This document shows positions 24,754 through 33,052 of a stretch of DNA of 64,000 nucleotides, piece by piece (position 1 is the first letter of the stretch; each line of letters begins with the position of its first letter). Location of the stretch: contig CAYRFF010000003.1 in assembly GCA_964423575.1 (NCBI GenBank), positions 1 to 64,000 on the forward strand, written 5' to 3'. Origin of the DNA: CAYRFF01 sp964423575 (GTDB lineage: Bacteria > Bacteroidota > Bacteroidia > Chitinophagales > Saprospiraceae). Under the pieces are notes generated by a model that had not been told where the DNA came from, ran no database searches, and was given only the letters and a program-made list of their open reading frames with translations. A program made the translations under genes and the position numbers.

Positions 24754-24832
24754 TTGAAGCATTTATTGCTTTAAGAATGTGCTGCATACCCATTCTTGCT
24801 CCGTTATCCGATCGGGTAGCGGAGCTTTTTTT
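24754..24832 (+). ncRNA. Candidate small RNA of three stacked hairpins
   Basis: From the predicted start near 24754 the sequence is almost fully paired. Hairpin 1 is AAGCA/TGCTT (24757-24771), hairpin 2 is AAGAATG/CATTCTT (24773-24797), and hairpin 3 is a 12-bp stem with two G:U pairs (24798-24821), followed by eight T. A terminator here serves no protein gene, because the dcw terminator is already at 24576-24607. It does not resemble any RNA family I can name. Confidence 0.5.
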
Positions 24833-24882
24833 TATCTTCGCATAATTGTTTGTCTGAATATAAACTTCGATTGCAGTTGAAT

Positions 24883-25323
24883 ATGAGTAGATCTGAACAG
24901 TACACTATAAATACAATAGAAGACTGGAATGAGGTGTGCGAGAATGTCATTCCAAAGCTAAATCATTTCCCTATAGTTTTATTGGAAGGAAATCTGGGCA
25001 CCGGTAAAACAACATTTGTGAAAACTATTTCAAAAATGTTAAATGTCATTGATGAAGTTACAAGCCCTACATATTCTCTGGTACAACAGTATCTCACGGA
25101 AGAAGGGAATTCTATTTATCATCTCGATTTATATAGACTCGAGTCTTATGACGAACTCATCGGAGCAGGAATAGAAGATCTGATTGAAAATGAGGACTAT
25201 TACTGCTTGTTTATTGAATGGCCTGACCTGGTAAAGGAAACATTAGATGCCTATATAAACATCCAAATCACTATTTCAGAGAAAGGAAAAAGAGATGTTC
25301 TTATTTCTTATATAAATTATTGA
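24883..25323 (+). CDS. tsaE: tRNA threonylcarbamoyladenosine synthesis ATPase TsaE
   Basis: TsaE is the ATPase that works with TsaB and TsaD to make N6-threonylcarbamoyladenosine at position 37 of ANN-decoding tRNAs. With the ATG at 24883 the product is 146 residues. It contains a Walker A motif (GNLGTGKT, 36-43), SPTYSLVQQY, HLDLYRLESYDEL and the Walker B-like LFIEWPD. A TTG 33 bases upstream would add 11 unconserved residues and was not used. The alanine dehydrogenase gene follows after 44 bases. Confidence 0.92.
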   Translation: MSRSEQYTINTIEDWNEVCENVIPKLNHFPIVLLEGNLGTGKTTFVKTISKMLNVIDEVTSPTYSLVQQYLTEEGNSIYHLDLYRLESYDELIGAGIEDLIENEDYYCLFIEWPDLVKETLDAYINIQITISEKGKRDVLISYINY

Positions 25324-25367
25324 GAATATTCCCGTATATTTAAGGAACTGGAAAATGAAATTTGAAT

Positions 25368-26594
25368 ATGTACGATCCGTTTTCATCAATACGTAGAGGA
25401 TACGCTGCGCAAGAGAGACTTGAGCCCCAAGAAGAAGCGCTTATGACCGGGGGAAAAGGAAAGCACCTGTTTATAGGTATTCCAAAGGTGCATGGCAAGG
25501 AGGAGAAAAGAGTTCCGTTGATTCCGTCGTCAGTAGGAATATTGACAAACCATGGGCATAGATTTGTAATAGAGAAAGGGCTCGGTGAAAAATCCAAGTT
25601 TTCAGATAGCGATTATAGTGAAGCCGGTGCCGAAATCGTTTATGAGAGAGAGCAAGTTTTTAAAGCAGATATCATTATTATGGTATCACCACCTGTGATG
25701 GAAGACGTGGAACTCCTACAACCCGGCACTTTATTGATTACACCGCTTCACCTTCCGATTATAAGTAAGGAAATCCTAGAAGGATTATTGGATAAGAAGG
25801 TGGTTGCTATCGCAATGGAGTACCTCATGGACAATGATGGTACATTTCCACTAGTGCGTATTATGAGTGAATTGGCGGGAAGGGCAGCGATACTAACCGC
25901 AGCACAATTGCTTTCCAATGATGCCGATGGACCAGGGATACTCCTTGGAGGGATTTCCGGAGTGCCTCCTGCAAAGGTCGTAATTCTAGGCGCTGGCGTA
26001 GTAGGGGAGCATGCATGCAGAACAGCATTGGGATTGGGAGCAGAAATTTCTGTTTTCGATAACAATGTGTACAAGTTGATGCGTCTCCAAAATAATCTGG
26101 GCACAAAACTCTTTACATCTTCTTTAAATCCTGCATTTCTCATAGAGGAATTGGAAAAGGCTGATGTTGTCATTGGGGCAATCCATTCAAAAACCGGCCG
26201 TAGTCCGATAGTAGTCACTGAAGATATGGTTATGGGAATGAGAGAGGATTCTGTAATCGTCGATGTATCAATTGATCAGGGAGGTTGCGTAGAGACATCT
26301 GAATTGACAACATTATCGCATCCTACATTCAGAAAGCATGGAGTGGTGCATTACTGTGTTCCTAATATAGCAAGTAGATTCGGACGGACTGCATCACTGG
26401 CATTCAGTAATATATTGACGCCGATACTAATGAACGCAGGTCTTATGGTTTCTATAGAGCGACTCATTTACCTCAATAGTGGATACAGACATGGAGTATA
26501 TATCTTTAAAGGATGTCTTACCAATTCTTATTTGGCAGAGAGATTTGAAATGAAATATACGGACCTCGACCTTTTACTTGCATCCTCTTTTTAA
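25368..26594 (+). CDS. ald: Alanine dehydrogenase
   Basis: The 408-residue enzyme would interconvert L-alanine and pyruvate plus ammonia with NAD. It belongs to the alanine dehydrogenase/PNT family: N-terminal domain with KEEKRVPLIPSSVGIL and YLMDNDGTFPLVRIMSELAGR, then an NAD-binding Rossmann motif VVILGAGVVGEHACRTALGLGA and VIVDVSIDQGGCVET. A roughly 30-residue extension precedes the conserved start. The ATG at 25368 is preferred over a TTG six bases earlier. It follows tsaE closely and converges on the MbnP-like gene with 43 bases between and no clear terminator. Confidence 0.9.
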   Translation: MYDPFSSIRRGYAAQERLEPQEEALMTGGKGKHLFIGIPKVHGKEEKRVPLIPSSVGILTNHGHRFVIEKGLGEKSKFSDSDYSEAGAEIVYEREQVFKADIIIMVSPPVMEDVELLQPGTLLITPLHLPIISKEILEGLLDKKVVAIAMEYLMDNDGTFPLVRIMSELAGRAAILTAAQLLSNDADGPGILLGGISGVPPAKVVILGAGVVGEHACRTALGLGAEISVFDNNVYKLMRLQNNLGTKLFTSSLNPAFLIEELEKADVVIGAIHSKTGRSPIVVTEDMVMGMREDSVIVDVSIDQGGCVETSELTTLSHPTFRKHGVVHYCVPNIASRFGRTASLAFSNILTPILMNAGLMVSIERLIYLNSGYRHGVYIFKGCLTNSYLAERFEMKYTDLDLLLASSF

Positions 26595-26637
26595 ACAGAA
26601 ATAAGTTTTAAAATCTTAATTAGCGGAATCAAGATGC

Positions 26638-27378
26638 CTAGAAACTTACAGTAATAGCTTGTACGATATTGTCAGCAATTGTATTCATATCTTCAGACTG
26701 GCCTTGATTATGAAGGCTTTGAAGGTATTGTAGGTTATAGTATGAATCGCCCTTTCTGAATATCTTCTTTAAGTCTATATTAAAATTCATTTCCAGAGTT
26801 TCATCGGCTTTGATTTCCAGTTCATGCATAAGTCTGGCAATCCTGTATGAATCATCGCCACCGGTGTGGTATGCAAAACTGGTATAGCCATCATCGGAAG
26901 TTACTTTTCCCTCTGTTTTGGTGAAAATATAGCTTTCCCAAGCTTCCCAGTAAAACTCAGCCTTGTTTAATGCTTCTCCCGATGCGTAGTCCTCCGGTCG
27001 TTTTGCATTGACTACTGAATTCAGACCTATTCCAAGTTCCAGGCCGGTATATTTAGAAGCGGGAATATCATTTATGATGATACTCGTTCTTTCTTCAGTA
27101 CCGCTTGTAAAGTGGATCAACTCGGTGTCAAATAATGTATAGTCTGCTCCATCAGTCAAAAACACAGCATCTGATAGAAATGTAGCGAATCTGGTGAAGA
27201 GAATCTCAAAATCGAGATAGGGCTTTTCATCAGTAAATAAGTCGATGTCTTCACCGTCATAACTAAGGCTGAAATTCATTGCTAAAGAGCCTGTTTTAAT
27301 AGGCTCTACCTTGCGACACTGAAGACTAAAAATAACGATTGCAGCAAAAAATAAACTATAAATTAAAGTCTTATTCAT
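26638..27378 (-). CDS. MbnP-like lipoprotein
   Basis: The 246-residue protein has a signal peptide with a lipobox-like SLQC (Cys21) and is probably membrane-anchored. The rest resembles the MbnP-like domain: FSLSYDGEDIDL at the start, a FLSDAVFLTDG strand, YTGLELGIGLNSVVNAKRPEDY, then FYWEAWESYIFTKTEGKV and FAYHTGG. MbnP proteins are linked to copper or tryptophan-derived cofactor chemistry and usually pair with an MbnH dihaem protein, which is not seen here. It starts 5 bases after the S9 peptidase stop, so the two are probably one operon. Family assignment is moderate. Confidence 0.65.
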   Translation of the reverse strand: MNKTLIYSLFFAAIVIFSLQCRKVEPIKTGSLAMNFSLSYDGEDIDLFTDEKPYLDFEILFTRFATFLSDAVFLTDGADYTLFDTELIHFTSGTEERTSIIINDIPASKYTGLELGIGLNSVVNAKRPEDYASGEALNKAEFYWEAWESYIFTKTEGKVTSDDGYTSFAYHTGGDDSYRIARLMHELEIKADETLEMNFNIDLKKIFRKGDSYYNLQYLQSLHNQGQSEDMNTIADNIVQAITVSF

Positions 27379-27383
27379 CAATT

Positions 27384-29273
27384 CTAAATATTCAAATGCT
27401 TGTGTAAAAAACCAAGCATAATTTTATAAAATTCAATACGATTCTCTTCTTTCATGAAGCCGTGTCCTTCATCCTCCTTAACGATATAAGTTACCGGAAT
27501 GTTGCGGTCGATAAGGGAGCGTACTATCTGATTACTTTCTTCTATATTGACGCGTGGGTCATTAGCTCCCTGTGCTACCAAAACCGGCACTTCGATAAGA
27601 TCTGCGTTTAACGCAGGTGAGTATTTACGCATCATTTCCTCGTCTTCTGCCGGATTCCCAACCATCTCGTACATCATCTTGAGATATGGTTTCCAATACG
27701 GTGGAATCGTATTAAGAAAAGTAAGAAGATTGGATACTCCGACATAATCTACACAGCACTTATACAAGTCAGGAGTATAGGCGACGCCTGCCAGAGCAGC
27801 GTAGCCACCGTAGGAGCCTCCGTATATGGCGATACGGTCGATATCGATAGGATAGTTTTCGCATATCCAATTTACTCCGTCAGTTATGTCATCCTGCATT
27901 CTTCGCCCCCATTCTTTGAAAGAAGCTTCCCAGAACTTTTTCCCATATCCCGTGCTCCCTCTATAGTTAACCTGGAGAACAGCAAATTCATGATGTGCCA
28001 ATAATTGAACTTCCGAGTTGAATCCCCAGTAATCCCTTACCCAAGGACCGCCATGAGGTAAAACTATTAAAGGAATATCCGAATCAACTTCTTCAGGCAT
28101 AGTCAAGTACCCATGAATTGTCATTCCATCACGGGACTTATATTGAATAGGTTTCATCGGATGCAGGCGGTCATCTTCAAGCCAGTAGCCGATTCTTGCC
28201 AGTTCTTTGATTGTCTGTTCTGTATTGTCATACAAATAATAAGCACCCATACTTCGGTCTGAAAAAGTGCGGATGATGAACTTATCCTCATCTTTATTCT
28301 GACTGACGATACGCGTTTCCCAACCTTTAAATAAATCGGATAAATCATTGTAGATTTCTCTGATTTTATCATCGAGAATTACTCTGTGTAGTTTATCGGT
28401 GAAATAGGATATGCTAGTCAGCTTTTTTCTTTTACGACTATAGCTCAAGCTTTCTACATCTACTTCGTCATGTTCAAAGACGATATCTCCGACTTCTTCC
28501 CCGGTGCGACAATCCAAGCGGGTAATCACAGATTTGTCCCGATTCTGATTAGTCGCAACATAGATTATATGGGGCTCTTCAAAATCGAAGAATATCGGAC
28601 TTACACTCGTTCTGAAATCAGTTGTCAAAACCTTTTTAAATTCTTCATTCTCGTTTTCACGATACAACAGACTGCTATTCACACCATCTTCAACCGCAAT
28701 TGCAAGACGTAATTTGCCATTATGGTCGGTGAACCAGGAGCTGATGGGCATTTCATGGGTATTGGTAGCAAGTTTTGTTAATTCACCAGTTACGATATTC
28801 AGTCTGTATGGATCAAATAATTGCTTATTGTCCTTGTTCATTGCCAGAATGAGCTCGTTAGGGAAGTCTTCCAGGTCGTCTATTATCTGGATTTTAACAT
28901 CCTTAAATGGAGTCAGTTCCTTAGTCTCATTACTTTCAATATCAGTAGAGAATAATGAATAGTTCTCATCGCCTCCATTATCTCTTACATAGACAATTGT
29001 ATTATTGTTTAACCAGGCATAGCCAGCTACATCTCTATCGAGTAATGATGTGACACGCTTGCTGTCATACGATTGAATTCCTTGAATATAAATATTCATT
29101 CTCCTCTTGTGAGGAGAGAGAAAGGCAACAGTAGTGCCATTTGGCGAAATCTGAAAATTAGTCTTTTCCGGATTCCTGAAAAAATCCTCCACTTTATAAG
29201 ACCCGAAGGATTCGCCATAGGCTTTTAGAGAGTTGAGTTCTTCTTTGCTTGATTGCAATTTATCTTTAACCAC
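27384..29273 (-). CDS. S9 family prolyl oligopeptidase-like peptidase
   Basis: This 629-residue serine peptidase has an N-terminal beta-propeller-type region (about 27-370) and a C-terminal alpha/beta hydrolase domain. The catalytic triad is visible as Ser487 (GGSYGGY), Asp572 (GANDPRV) and His604 (EGHGF), with HGGPW as the oxyanion loop region. It belongs to the acylaminoacyl-peptidase-like S9C group. No signal peptide is seen, so it is probably cytoplasmic and degrades short peptides. The start codon is GTG; the conserved region begins near residue 27 at YKVEDFF. It leads a two-gene unit with the MbnP-like lipoprotein. Confidence 0.88.
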   Translation of the reverse strand: MVKDKLQSSKEELNSLKAYGESFGSYKVEDFFRNPEKTNFQISPNGTTVAFLSPHKRRMNIYIQGIQSYDSKRVTSLLDRDVAGYAWLNNNTIVYVRDNGGDENYSLFSTDIESNETKELTPFKDVKIQIIDDLEDFPNELILAMNKDNKQLFDPYRLNIVTGELTKLATNTHEMPISSWFTDHNGKLRLAIAVEDGVNSSLLYRENENEEFKKVLTTDFRTSVSPIFFDFEEPHIIYVATNQNRDKSVITRLDCRTGEEVGDIVFEHDEVDVESLSYSRKRKKLTSISYFTDKLHRVILDDKIREIYNDLSDLFKGWETRIVSQNKDEDKFIIRTFSDRSMGAYYLYDNTEQTIKELARIGYWLEDDRLHPMKPIQYKSRDGMTIHGYLTMPEEVDSDIPLIVLPHGGPWVRDYWGFNSEVQLLAHHEFAVLQVNYRGSTGYGKKFWEASFKEWGRRMQDDITDGVNWICENYPIDIDRIAIYGGSYGGYAALAGVAYTPDLYKCCVDYVGVSNLLTFLNTIPPYWKPYLKMMYEMVGNPAEDEEMMRKYSPALNADLIEVPVLVAQGANDPRVNIEESNQIVRSLIDRNIPVTYIVKEDEGHGFMKEENRIEFYKIMLGFLHKHLNI

Positions 29274-29389
29274 TATTTAATATATATTAAGCACGAGCCC
29301 GGACTCTTACAGTCTGATTCTATATCCTGACTTATGTAAATTAATTAAAACTTCTGTCTTCTATTAAGACATCTTCTTTTAATGAAACC

Positions 29390-30937
29390 TTATAAGCTTT
29401 TTAATAACTCTATAACGCTGCATCTTTTTTCGACATATTCTTTTACTTCTGTAATTGAAATTCTGTCTTGCTCGAGAGTATCTCTGTTTCTTATGGTCAC
29501 CATATTATCTTCCAATGAATCAAAATCTACCGTTACGCAGAATGGCGTACCGATAGCATCTTGCCTTCTGTATCGCTTTCCGATAGTGTCCTTTTCATCA
29601 TATTGACACTGGAAGTCAAGTTTTAGTTGATCGTAGATGGACCTTGCAAGACCTGTGATTTCTTCCTTGTTTCTTACCAGTGGTAATATCGCACACTTGA
29701 CTGGCGCAATTGCAGCTGGAAGCTTAAGTACAATTCGGCTTGATTCTTTTCCATCTGCATCGGGCACTGATTCTTCTGTATAGGCAGCGCTCATTACTGC
29801 AAGGAATAATCTATCAACTCCGATAGAAGTCTCAACTACATAAGGTACATAGGACTCATTTGCTACAGGGTCAAAGAACTGCATTCTCTTTCCGCTCATC
29901 TCCTGATGTCTGGAAAGGTCGTAGTCAGTTCTTGAATGGATGCCTTCCAGCTCTTTAAACCCAAATGGATACTTGAACTCGATATCTACGGCAGCATTGG
30001 CATAGTGAGATAGATTTTCATGATCGTGGAATCTGTAATTCTCTTCCCCGAAGCCAAGAGATAGGTGCCAGTTCATCCTTTTTTCTTTCCAGGTTTCATA
30101 CCAGTCCAGCTCTGTTCCAGGTTTTACAAAGAACTGCATTTCCATTTGCTCAAATTCTCTCATACGGAAAATGAACTGACGTGCGATAATCTCATTTCGG
30201 AAAGCTTTTCCTATCTGAGCGATTCCAAACGGAATTTGCTGGCGGCTAGTATTGAGTACATTATTGAAATTTACAAATATTCCCTGGGCAGTCTCTGGTC
30301 TTAAATAAAGAGTGGCGTCCTCTCCTTCAACGTGTCCCATCTGTGTGGAAAACATCAGATTAAACTGCCTTACATCTGTCCAGTTTCCGGAACCACTTAC
30401 CGGGTCCAGGATTTTATAATCTTCGATAATCTGCTTAAGTTCTTTTAAATCGCTGATACGCATAGCTTCATTAAAGCGATCCATGCACTCTCTGATTTCT
30501 TTCTGATAGCCGATTACTCTTTGGCTTGTATTTAAGAATTGTTCCTCATCAAAGGAATCGCCAAAACGCTTACTAGCTTTCTGAATTTCCCTCTCTATCT
30601 TTTTTTCGATCTTTTCGACATACCCTTCGATTAATTGATCTGCACGATATCTCTTCTTGGAATCTCTATTGTCAATCAATGGGTCGTTAAACGCATCGAC
30701 GTGACCGGACGCTTTCCAGATCTTGGGATGCATGAATATCGCTGAATCAAGGCCTACTATATTGTCATTCAGTTTTACCATTGAACTCCACCAGTAGTCT
30801 TTGATGTTTTTCTTTAATTCGGCCCCATAAGGTCCATAGTCATAAATAGCACTTAATCCTTCATAAATTTCACTGGAAGGATAGATGAAACCATACTCCT
30901 TACTGTGTGAAATAACACTCTTAAACTTCTCCTCCAT
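29390..30937 (-). CDS. glyS: Glycyl-tRNA synthetase (dimeric class II)
   Basis: The enzyme charges tRNA-Gly. The 515-residue product is the alpha2 (eukaryote/archaeon-like) form rather than the alpha2beta2 form. It starts with the conserved KEYGFIYPSSEIYEGL and YDYGPYGAELKKNI. Motif 2 appears as GKAFRNEIIARQFIFRMREF, motif 3 as ETSIGVDRLFLAVM, and an anticodon-binding domain occupies about the last 110 residues. It stands alone on the minus strand; a weak hairpin (29355-29371) lies downstream. Confidence 0.95.
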   Translation of the reverse strand: MEEKFKSVISHSKEYGFIYPSSEIYEGLSAIYDYGPYGAELKKNIKDYWWSSMVKLNDNIVGLDSAIFMHPKIWKASGHVDAFNDPLIDNRDSKKRYRADQLIEGYVEKIEKKIEREIQKASKRFGDSFDEEQFLNTSQRVIGYQKEIRECMDRFNEAMRISDLKELKQIIEDYKILDPVSGSGNWTDVRQFNLMFSTQMGHVEGEDATLYLRPETAQGIFVNFNNVLNTSRQQIPFGIAQIGKAFRNEIIARQFIFRMREFEQMEMQFFVKPGTELDWYETWKEKRMNWHLSLGFGEENYRFHDHENLSHYANAAVDIEFKYPFGFKELEGIHSRTDYDLSRHQEMSGKRMQFFDPVANESYVPYVVETSIGVDRLFLAVMSAAYTEESVPDADGKESSRIVLKLPAAIAPVKCAILPLVRNKEEITGLARSIYDQLKLDFQCQYDEKDTIGKRYRRQDAIGTPFCVTVDFDSLEDNMVTIRNRDTLEQDRISITEVKEYVEKRCSVIELLKSL

Positions 30938-31010
30938 AAAAACGGATTTTTTAATTTATTTAGCCTTTCGGCAAATTGTTTATTTATAAATATTCAATAA
31001 CTTAATTAAT

Positions 31011-32084
31011 TTATCTCCATCGTTTTTCAAACTCTTGCATGATCTCAACAAGATACTTAACGCTGCTATCCGGCATCGCATTATACATGCTTACTCTGAA
31101 TCCACCCACCGAGCGATGCCCTTGAATCCCTACAATATTATTTCCATCACAGAATTGCAGGAAAGCTTTTTCAATTTCCTCAGATTTAGCCAGAAAAGTT
31201 GCATTCATTAAGGATCTGTCATTTACCGCAACTTTACCTTCAAATAACGAATTTCTGTCTATTTCCTTATAAAGCAGAGTAGATTTATCAATACTCCTCT
31301 GTTTCATAACTTGAATACCTCCTTGTTGTTTTATCCATCTTAAATAAAGCATGGAAATATAAATTGCATAAACGGGTGGGGTGTTAAATGCTGAGTTCTT
31401 TTTTATATGCGTTCTGTAGTCCAGAATAGTCGGAATGTCCCGACCTGTTTTTCCCAGAATATCCTCATTCACTATTACCAGTGTAGCACCGGCAGGGCCT
31501 ATGTTTTTCTGAGCCCCTGCATAGATTAATCCATATTTCTTGATGTCGATTTCTCTTGAGAATATATCCGAAGACATATCAGCAACGATAGGGAAGTCTG
31601 TCTCTGGAATTTTATGATATTGGGTTCCGGCAACAGTATTATTTGAGGTAATGTGAAGGTATGTATATTCTTTGTCTATTTTGATGTTCCTAGGGATTCT
31701 CGTAAAGCCTTCGTTTTTGGAAGAAGCGATTTCAATAGGATTACCAAATATTTTAGCTTCCGCAAATGCATTTTCTGCCCACCGCCCAGTATTTATGTAT
31801 GCAGCGGTTCCATTTTGCGCAAGCAGATTCATGGGAACCATATAAAATTGTGAGCTCGCTCCGCCCGTGAGAAAAATAGGTTTATAATTGTCGGGGAGGG
31901 TTAATAAATCCTTCACTAAAGTGACACCTTCATTTATCACGTTCTCTATAATTTCAGAACGGTGAGACATCTCAAGAATGGATAAGCCAGTATTCTTAAA
32001 ATTCAGTATGGCTTCTGAAGCTTCCTCCAAAACATCCCGAGGTAGAATCGATGGGCCCGCACTGAAATTATGAACTTTTTGCAT
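31011..32084 (-). CDS. serC: Phosphoserine aminotransferase SerC
   Basis: SerC converts 3-phosphohydroxypyruvate and glutamate to phosphoserine in serine synthesis, and also acts in the DXP-dependent pyridoxal phosphate route. The 357-residue PLP enzyme starts QKVHNFSAGPSILP and has the Schiff-base lysine Lys193 in AGAQKNIGPAG, with the C-terminal HRSVGGFRVSMYNA. The ATG at 32084 is chosen because the possible upstream TTG (32105) falls inside the -7 box at 32103-32110. Neighbours are unrelated, so it is probably monocistronic. Confidence 0.95.
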   Translation of the reverse strand: MQKVHNFSAGPSILPRDVLEEASEAILNFKNTGLSILEMSHRSEIIENVINEGVTLVKDLLTLPDNYKPIFLTGGASSQFYMVPMNLLAQNGTAAYINTGRWAENAFAEAKIFGNPIEIASSKNEGFTRIPRNIKIDKEYTYLHITSNNTVAGTQYHKIPETDFPIVADMSSDIFSREIDIKKYGLIYAGAQKNIGPAGATLVIVNEDILGKTGRDIPTILDYRTHIKKNSAFNTPPVYAIYISMLYLRWIKQQGGIQVMKQRSIDKSTLLYKEIDRNSLFEGKVAVNDRSLMNATFLAKSEEIEKAFLQFCDGNNIVGIQGHRSVGGFRVSMYNAMPDSSVKYLVEIMQEFEKRWR

Positions 32085-32102
32085 CCTTATTGAAATTTGG
32101 TG

Positions 32103-32110
32103 CAAAGATA
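32103..32110 (-). promoter_or_regulatory. Candidate -7 box for serC
   Basis: On the minus strand TATCTTTG (followed by CACC) matches TAnnTTTG, 18 bases before the chosen serC ATG. Confidence 0.5.
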
Positions 32111-32562
32111 CATTTCTTCTTATGAATATTTGACGACAGGCTCCATTTTCTTTCCTAGCAATTAAGATGTGGCCTGTAATTTGTAAATAGATAGTAGTGG
32201 ATCATTTAGTAATAACAGGCCCTTACTCCACTGATAAAAGTTATTTAGCAATTGGCGATTTTATATTAATGTTATCAATAATCTATAACGTAAGTCTAAT
32301 CAGTGAATTACGAATTAATACTTTTTTTATTAAGAATTGGCATAATTATTGTTACTAAGTAGTTTGCTGCTCTTTCTCTATGACAACTGATGAGTGATCA
32401 ATGGAGGAAATGAGTTATCTCAATCGAAATTAGTTTTTACGACTGAGGGGAAACTTAAAGAGTAGAGGTAAAAGCGATTTATTTATGGTTGGGAAAACAG
32501 ATGGCTGAATCCCGGGATTAAAATAAACTAACAAATTATAATAATATCAAAATCAATTAAAC
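32111..32562. other. Intergenic region before the giant adhesin operon
   Basis: This 452-base region has no credible ORF. It contains a weaker -24/-12-like element, TTGGCATAATTATTGT (32337-32352), on the plus strand. A perfect 12-base palindrome, AATCCCGGGATT (32508-32519), lies 43 bases before the next ATG. No TAnnTTTG box was found close to that ATG. Confidence 0.35.
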
Positions 32563-33027
32563 ATGAGACGAATCAAACTACTCATTTTGTCTGTGTCGAT
32601 GATAGTGTTTTCAGGTATTTATCTGAGTTCGCTAAGTGCGCAGTCAACAATTTCAACAAAGAATTCTCAGAGCGGGAATACGGTTAAAGCGGAAACTCTT
32701 GCCGGCGATATCCAGGATATCGGTGGAACCGGATATGACGCTTCCGGGATTACAGTTAAGGTAGAAGATGCGATGCTTTATTCAAAGATCGAAATGCGGA
32801 GGATAGCTGCTAAGACTCATAAAAGTACGAGGGATTTAGCCGCACAGGTTTTCTATACCAATTTCACTTCTATTCTTGGGGCTTCCCAAGGAACGACTAG
32901 TGAAGATGTAAAGAATGCTTTGAATCCGGCGTATCTCACTTCTAAGACGAAATTAGCGCCTAAAGGTGCTGCAGCGCTGAGTGCATTGGATAGCGTTTTA
33001 GCTGAAACGATAAGTGACTTACAATAA
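32563..33027 (+). CDS. Small secreted protein of unknown function
   Basis: I do not recognise this 154-residue protein. It has a clear Sec signal peptide (about 1-27, ending SLSAQ). The mature part is rich in Ser, Thr, Ala and Lys, with a Gly-rich stretch (AGDIQDIGGTGYDASG) and then mostly helix-prone sequence. There are no cysteines and no T9SS sorting domain. It lies 25 bases before the 2218-residue cargo gene on the same strand and probably shares its transcript, which suggests a periplasmic or surface partner. That role is inference. Confidence 0.6.
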   Translation: MRRIKLLILSVSMIVFSGIYLSSLSAQSTISTKNSQSGNTVKAETLAGDIQDIGGTGYDASGITVKVEDAMLYSKIEMRRIAAKTHKSTRDLAAQVFYTNFTSILGASQGTTSEDVKNALNPAYLTSKTKLAPKGAAALSALDSVLAETISDLQ

Positions 33028-33052
33028 ATTATAAGACCAAAACCAAATATTT

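Larger units (their letters stand above)
24608..24882 (+). other. ftsZ-tsaE intergenic region with small-RNA candidate
   Basis: With the terminator before it, this leaves about 370 bases without protein-coding content between ftsZ and tsaE. The part 24608-24726 is AT-rich with nothing recognisable. Then come a -24/-12-like element (24727-24742) and a run of three hairpins ending in a terminator (24757-24832). The last 50 bases hold the tsaE leader. Confidence 0.5.

Noticed and set aside
25748..26218. 156-codon ORF antisense to alanine dehydrogenase
   Set aside because: Contained in a conserved coding region; composition typical of antisense shadows.
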